From: Phoronis australis
Lineage: Eukaryota; Phoronida; Phoronidae
Assembly (NCBI GenBank): GCA_002633005.1
Contig: NMRA01000213.1
Location: 525,529 to 589,528, forward strand
Length of the DNA: 64,000 nt
Direction: 5' to 3'
Part shown: positions 59,340-64,000 of the stretch, in pieces
How positions within the stretch are numbered: the first letter of the stretch is position 1
Layout: each line of letters opens with the position of its first letter
Made by a program: the position numbers and the translations under genes
The notes under the pieces: model-generated
The model's input: the letters and a program-made list of their open reading frames with translations, nothing else
What the model was told of the DNA's origin: nothing
The model's database searches: none

Positions 59340-59539
59340 GCAAGTATTTCTTTTTAAAGTTAGGACGACTTGTTCTCGATAAATGTGTACCTCGATAATA
59401 ATATAGTCAACAAGAACAATTGCACTCAACATTGCGAATGTACCTGGTACGATTGATTTTCTGATATAACTGAATGGACAATTATTTCTATCACGTTTAC
59501 TATGCTGCCGAATAATACATTTTATGATTTATTCGGCAG
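59340..59539 (+). other. GC-AG intron of gene D
   Basis: A 200-base intron from GCAAGT to TTCGGCAG. Apart from the C the donor fits consensus well (CGGCAAGT), as is usual for GC donors. Phase 1 on both sides is preserved between the F5/8C and TSP1 exons. Confidence 0.75.
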
Positions 59540-59716
59540 AGGGTGAAGCCTTGTTTTCCCCTCATATTTATGGGGGATGGTCACAGTGGACCAGCTGGTC
59601 GTCCTGCACGGTCAATTCCACTAACAGACATAGAACAAGAAATTGCAGCGAGCCACTTCCCCACAAAGGACGCTTCTGTCTCGGAAAATTCCGTGAAGAA
59701 ACGGAATGCCCTCCAG
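59540..59716 (+). CDS. Gene D exon 8: TSP1 repeat
   Basis: A 177-base exon (59 residues), phase 1-1, donor GTGAGA. It encodes YGGWSQWTSWSSCTVNSTNR, HRTRNCSEPLPHKGRFC and ETECPPG. It has a WxxWxxW start and the RTRNC strand, but the CSxSCG segment is CTVNSTN, so the CxxC pair is reduced. It follows the F5/8C domain as the triple TSP1 exon does in gene C. Confidence 0.85.
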
Positions 59717-60149
59717 GTGAGAAGAGCTTTACTCCTTCGGATTGCCCAAACCTTGTGAATTCAAGAGAGAAGGGCAAACCTGTGTAACATCAAAACTGAT
59801 TTGGAGCATTTGGTATACGCAACATGCAGATTTGTAGAAAATCTGCACCGGCAACCCGCTTTTGATTGAGACCATTGAACATAACGAAACTGGTCTTACT
59901 GCTCCTTATTCAAACTGGATGTGATTTCATAGTTCGATATCTTTTGAAACTTGTGGGCGGGGTCTTATCTTTGTAGTCGGAGTCGAACTTGAAATTACTA
60001 TTTCATGGCCGGCGCACCCCCCCCCCCCCACACACACACATTTTTCAGTGCTGCGCTGCCCATGTATTGGTAAGTTCTGTGTTTTACTTGGTGCGAACTC
60101 AAAAGAACGCGCTATTGGTTTGGGGTTAGATCACATCAGTGTTCATGCG

Positions 60150-60320
60150 CATGGTTTCGAGTAACAACTCGAAATTTCGATTTCAGACTGGGAATTTTAC
60201 CCTTAATGCTGGCGTCACCAAGTGCAAAGCCAATACATACTCGAGCATAGAATAATACACTTACAGTATGTTGAGCTCATGCAATTCCGATTTCGTCTAA
60301 GATGATTAGACCCCGAGGTT
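60150..60320. repeat. Dispersed repeat, copy 2
   Basis: Partner of 50760-51010; see that entry for the shared blocks. Lies just after a poly-C/CA tract at 60009-60039 and before the Penelope-like remnant. Confidence 0.45.
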
Positions 60321-60499
60321 CGATAAATTTAGTCGTCAGGGCGTGTCCGAATATGCGCCGATCATTGTCTCAAGAAATGGCGAAGTGTCGGATCTTCTCA
60401 ATCCCAGCAATCGCTGCTCCCCTCAGAAACGAACACGTTCAGATGAATTTATAGCTGTAAGTGTTCAGAAATTTATTTCAAATTCAGTGATGTTTAAAA

Positions 60500-60910
60500 A
60501 TTAATTCGAACTGCAGATCAAGTTTGACTCTAATACTGGAATAAAAGCTTATAAAAATTAGCGACGTTGCGTCCGAATCTTACGTACATGTACTTCAGTT
60601 TGGCTTGTAACGTTATTCTTTCCAATTGGTGGCGTTTTGACCAGACGGCGGGGCATTTACGTCAGAACACCATCCCATACGTGTGACAAATCGAATCTTA
60701 AACTGACTCTCAATGCGCTCATGGAGAGCTTCCTTTACACCCCTTCTGAACCAGTCTTCTTCAAAGTCTAGGATAGTGACATCATCAGTATTGAAATAGT
60801 ACGGCTCACAGGTGGCTAAAAATAGCCGAATAATAGGTGTCCCCGTTACTAGGACGACAATGTTGTGACGTACGCATTTTTATGGACTGTTTCGTTTCAC
60901 CAATAGCACT
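60500..60910 (-). pseudogene. GIY-YIG domain fragment, minus-strand copy
   Basis: Reverse-complement reading gives TILDFEEDWFRRGVKEALHE, an RFVTRMGWCSDVNAPPSGQN segment, and before it SIKMRTSQHC-type sequence parallel to the plus-strand copy. Stops interrupt it (for example after SHL). It retains RRGVKEALHERI, closer to the usual Penelope pattern than the plus copy. Confidence 0.6.
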
Positions 60911-61184
60911 GAAGATCATTTGACACAAAGGTTTACCGCAAGAATACTCACACTGATCACTATCTGCAATCTGACTCGAACCATCCTCTCATCCACAAGC
61001 TGGGCGTGATTCGCACTTTGAACCACAGAGCTAACACTATCATTTGTGAATCATCGAGCATAAGTTTCTGAGGAACTGAATTACACTAAAGACGCTCTCG
61101 GAAAATGCGGTTATCCACGTTGGTCGTTTACTAAAGCGGAAACATCAGAGAGGAGAAAACACTCAGACAACCACTGATGTGAGT

Positions 61185-61771
61185 TCTCGTACTCGTGTGG
61201 TGATTTCCCTAAGTCCAGGGTCTTTCTGACCGCCTCAAGAGGACAATTAAACAAACAGTTTGACATTTCTATCATCCACAAACTGTTTAATTCTCTCCGC
61301 AGCCAACTGGTTAATGTCAAGGACAAGACCCCCAAGGGTAATAAATCATGTGTTGTCTATGGTGTCCAGTTTAAGGATCCCCAGTGCTCAGACAGTTACA
61401 TTGGTGAAACGAAGCAGTCCATACAAATGCGTATGTCACAACATCGTCGTCCTAGATACGGGGACACCTATGATTTGGCTATTGTTAGCCACCTGTGCGC
61501 CTGTGGACATGATTTCAATGCTGATGATGCCACTATCCTAGACTTTGAAGAAGACTGGTTCAGAAGGGTTGTAAAGGAAGCTCTCCATGAGCTCATTGTG
61601 AGTTCCTATTTAAATAAAAGAGGCGGTTTAAGATTCGATTTATCACACATATGGGATGATGTTCTCACGTCAATGCCGCGCCGTCTGGTTAAAACGCCAC
61701 CAATTGGCCAGAATAACGATAACGTTACAAGCCAAGCTGAAGTCCGTGAGATGCGGACGCAACGTCGCTAA
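61185..61771 (+). pseudogene. Penelope-like GIY-YIG endonuclease, C-terminal fragment
   Basis: Open for about 195 codons. It contains VKDKTPKGNKSCVVYGVQF, then DSYIGETKQSIQMRMSQHRR, a SHLCACGHDFN segment, TILDFEEDWFRRVVKEALHE, and LNKRGGLRFDLSHIWDDVL. The order linker (KDKTP), GIY-YIG core (VVYGV..SYIGET), H of QHR, and the terminal DxEEDWFxRxVKEA/N.RGGLRF.LSH block matches Penelope-like elements. The upstream reverse transcriptase is missing, so it is a 5'-truncated copy, though the frame is intact to the TAA. Confidence 0.75.
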
Positions 61772-62379
61772 TTTTTGCAAGTTTTTATTCCAGTGTTAGA
61801 CTCAAACTTGATCTGTTTTCTCAACTGGATGTTTCCAAATTTCCATAGTTGTAATTGGAACTGCGTTGATTGAGCATTATTTAGACTTATGTTTCGACTG
61901 AACTAACTTGCCTTAGAATCCATTTCGTGAAGTTTTTAACTAAAATGAAGCGTAAAGTATATCTTCCAGCTGGTGTACATGTACATGTACATGTACATGT
62001 ATGGGTTGGTTTTCTGTGGATCCCAAAAACTGCAATTAAACTGTGCTATAAAGTATTTTTAGTCCACCGATTTGAGATACGGGTACTGATTTAGATAAAT
62101 ATGTACTGGTCAGAGGAGATTTGGAATCGTTATTATTGAAAGTATGTTGTCATTAACAACCCTAATAGTAACTTTCAATTCACCTAGAGGATCCTTCATG
62201 GAATGTTTTGTACTCAATAAATGTAATGCACAGTGTTCAAAAGCTAACAGGGGTAAAGTTCCCTAAAGACTAAGGCTTTCATCTGCGTAAACGACCTCGA
62301 TGCATATACTGTTATTTGTCTGAATATGACTGAGATTCAATAGTTGTACATGTACCATTTACATCATGTTTTTATGCAG

Positions 62380-62599
62380 CGACTGCTCGCCATGCTCGCT
62401 TTGGAGTGGCGGCGGTATCCGGAGACGCACACGGAACTGCACGAATCTTCTGTCAACCACTTTCTTCCTAGCAAATATCTTCAACAATTCAGAAACAGTC
62501 GATTGCAATAATTCCTTGTACCCCGTAAATGGCAGATGGTCAGAGTGGCACATTTTTGTTCAGTGCTCCACGTCGTGTGGCGATGGAATAATTGATTGA
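62380..62599 (+). pseudogene. Gene D: damaged TSP1 pair
   Basis: One frame encodes DCSPCSLWSGGGIRRRTRNC followed by TN, then a diverged middle, VDCNNSLYPVNGRWSEWHIF and QCSTSCGDGIID, then TGA. The first TSP1 lacks its WxxW opening; the only acceptor-like AG (TTTTTATGCAG) would enter in phase 2, unlike all other TSP1 exons here. The second TSP1 is cut after CSTSCGDG by a run of GATT repeats that brings stop codons. Either gene D ends here abnormally or these exons are dead. A real exon using other splice sites cannot be excluded. Confidence 0.55.
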
Positions 62600-62646
62600 T
62601 TGATTGACTAGCTGATTGATTAATTGATGGCTCGATTGATTGATTG

Positions 62647-62726
<80 letters not shown>

Positions 62727-62755
62727 GTTGATTGATTGATTGATTGATTGGTATA
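62590..62755. repeat. (GATT)n microsatellite
   Basis: About 40 nearly uninterrupted copies of the tetramer ATTG/GATT with a few substitutions. Starts directly inside a TSP1 coding sequence. The minus-strand frame 62540-62764 (NQSI repeats) is only a translation of it. Confidence 0.95.
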
Positions 62756-64000
62756 GGACTGCATTGAATTAGTTAGTTGACACGGAAGTTTATTTTATTT
62801 CAGCTAAACGTAATCGTGTAGTAACTTAATTTTACAAGTCTCTTTACTCTACTGGTCGTTTCTTTTCTTGTTTGTTTGTATTTAAATCTTGTATGTGAGC
62901 GAGAACACCAGCGCCCGTAGAACACCCGCACTGAGACAACCAAACCACAAAGTTCACTCAGCATTGAAATTTTTCTCAGTAAAGTTTGGTAATTATGGGC
63001 TCTGGTTTCCAAAAACAATTTTAATTTCGTCTTCTTCTGACTCTACAAATTTTTTAATGTTCTTTCAACGTGGACTGTGTGTGGGAGAAGAATGAAAGCT
63101 TTCAGATTTGAGGTGTAACCGTGTCATCACACTACCACACACAAGGACTTAGGTAATACACCTGCATAATGAAGTAACAATTCGGAGTAAGGCTAGAGTC
63201 TGCTACGTACTTAGAGCCAGTCTGTTATTGGGCACGTCGTGGACGATGGTACCGAGTATTTCTCTCGAGACTACATGAAGGCAAACGGTAAACCTACGTA
63301 TTGACGCAGTCAGGGATGGAAATCAGGTAAAACTGGAAATTATATTTGAACTGGTCAGACAATTCGAAGCCGGCTGCCAGGGCCTGCTGACATTAGCATG
63401 AATTGAAAAATTTAATGCCTACATAAACCCGCAATCTGTTCAAGCTTTCATGCGTTTCGTTTTATCAAAAAGTCGATCAAGATGCTGAGTTTCGACATAG
63501 GGTTTTTTGCGAAGGACTGGCATTTGGCTGGATCAATTGGCAAAAGTCATTACCTCTGCGACAGTGGGATGGCGCACTGCAAAGTGAGGGGCACCAGCGA
63601 AGACTACGTATGAGTACTGCAAACGAAACTTAGCAATACCTACCCCGAATCATTTTATTGACTAGCTTTGTATCGGGTACTAATTGGTGCGCAGTGGTGC
63701 ATGTATTTTTGCTTTTAGACGTGCGTTTTAATTATGATAGTGACAATTGAGCCTGTGGTGTAAAGTTTACAGTGTACAAGTATCACTTATTTTCAGGTTA
63801 GCAATACTACTCAAGCAAACTTTGGCAGGTATGGGAAATTCGCATCCTTCTATCATGGACAACGACATTGATGTTGATAGTTTGACGTCGATGTTTGGAT
63901 TCTGAACTTCTTTGGAGACATATTATATTTATCGATTTAACCTAGATGTATGGCGATGCAGTACACACCTAGCGTATTTTTGTGCAAATTTTCTTGAATC
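62756..64000. other. Right flank, no gene recognised
   Basis: Short open frames only (for example plus 62889-63095). No continuation of the TSP1 interrupted at 62590 was found after the microsatellite, and no further PAN, CTL or F5/8C exon. Confidence 0.5.

Larger units (their letters stand above)
60500..61830. mobile_element. Penelope-like element, two inverted 3' fragments
   Basis: About 400 bases at 60500-60910 are an inverse, diverged copy of 61390-61820, arranged with the coding direction pointing outward on both sides. Both encode the C-terminal part of a GIY-YIG endonuclease-type protein. This is the sort of partial inverted copy known for Penelope-like retroelements. No reverse transcriptase domain is present in the window. 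Inserted between TSP1 exons of gene D. Confidence 0.7.
43472..62599 (+). other. Gene D model: signal peptide-PAN-CTL-F5/8C-TSP1(-TSP1 remnants)
   Basis: Joins exons 43472-43604, 45438-45722, 48022-48196, 52804-53012, 55755-55945, 56772-56897, 59201-59339 and 59540-59716, all in phase, about 478 residues to that point. A damaged TSP1 pair follows at 62380. The order matches gene C except for the separate signal-peptide exon, a single intact TSP1, and a GC-AG intron before it. The 3' end may be broken. Confidence 0.6.

Noticed and set aside
62540-62764. Minus-strand NQSI-repeat protein
   Set aside because: Translation of the GATT microsatellite.

Overview
This 64 kb window is eukaryotic, from a marine-invertebrate-type animal genome. 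It is AT-rich, almost all candidate coding sequence is short exons with GT..AG borders, and it is littered with decayed transposons. The palindrome TACATGTA occurs about once per 1-2 kb. I think a non-vertebrate deuterostome (for example a cephalochordate) is plausible, but nothing here fixes the species.

The backbone is a plus-strand tandem cluster of paralogous, secreted, multidomain genes. All modules are extracellular, and nearly all module borders are symmetric phase-1 introns, the arrangement expected of shuffled exons. Gene A (5' end outside or not found) shows TSP1-WSC-WSC (6355-8058). Gene B (9925-21606) is signal peptide+PAN, a C-type lectin domain (CTL) in two exons, and a TSP1-like last exon. 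Gene C (22942-42278) is signal peptide+PAN, CTL, an F5/8-type-C (discoidin) domain in three exons, and three TSP1 repeats in one exon. Gene D (43472 to about 62599) has a separate signal-peptide exon, then PAN, CTL, F5/8C, TSP1, and a damaged TSP1 pair cut off by a GATT microsatellite. Matching exon phases and near-identical exon lengths in C and D point to tandem duplication. Gene B looks like a copy that lacks the F5/8C part. A role in adhesion, recognition or immunity is inferred from the domains only.

Introns and spacers hold most of the rest. There is a 3.4 kb element whose ends are inverted tandem arrays (1694-5068), a Ty3/gypsy gag-integrase remnant (8564-9330), a decayed PIF/Harbinger transposase (18158-19090, minus) inside GC-rich motif arrays, and a TTAA-flanked element (19713-21263). 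Further on lie a Kolobok-like THAP element (25710-27336), a Mutator-like element with about 70 bp inverted ends and a 9 bp target duplication (32397-33866), a second THAP remnant (33994), small hAT-like elements (46985-47886), and a head-to-head Penelope-like GIY-YIG remnant (60500-61830). Two back-to-back sequences at 36375-36431 fit the histone mRNA 3' stem-loop consensus, with no histone gene visible.

Exon limits were read by eye from splice consensus, reading phase and comparison between paralogues. No transcript evidence was available, and the joining of exons into genes is inference. Remaining spacers show only short, unrecognised open frames.
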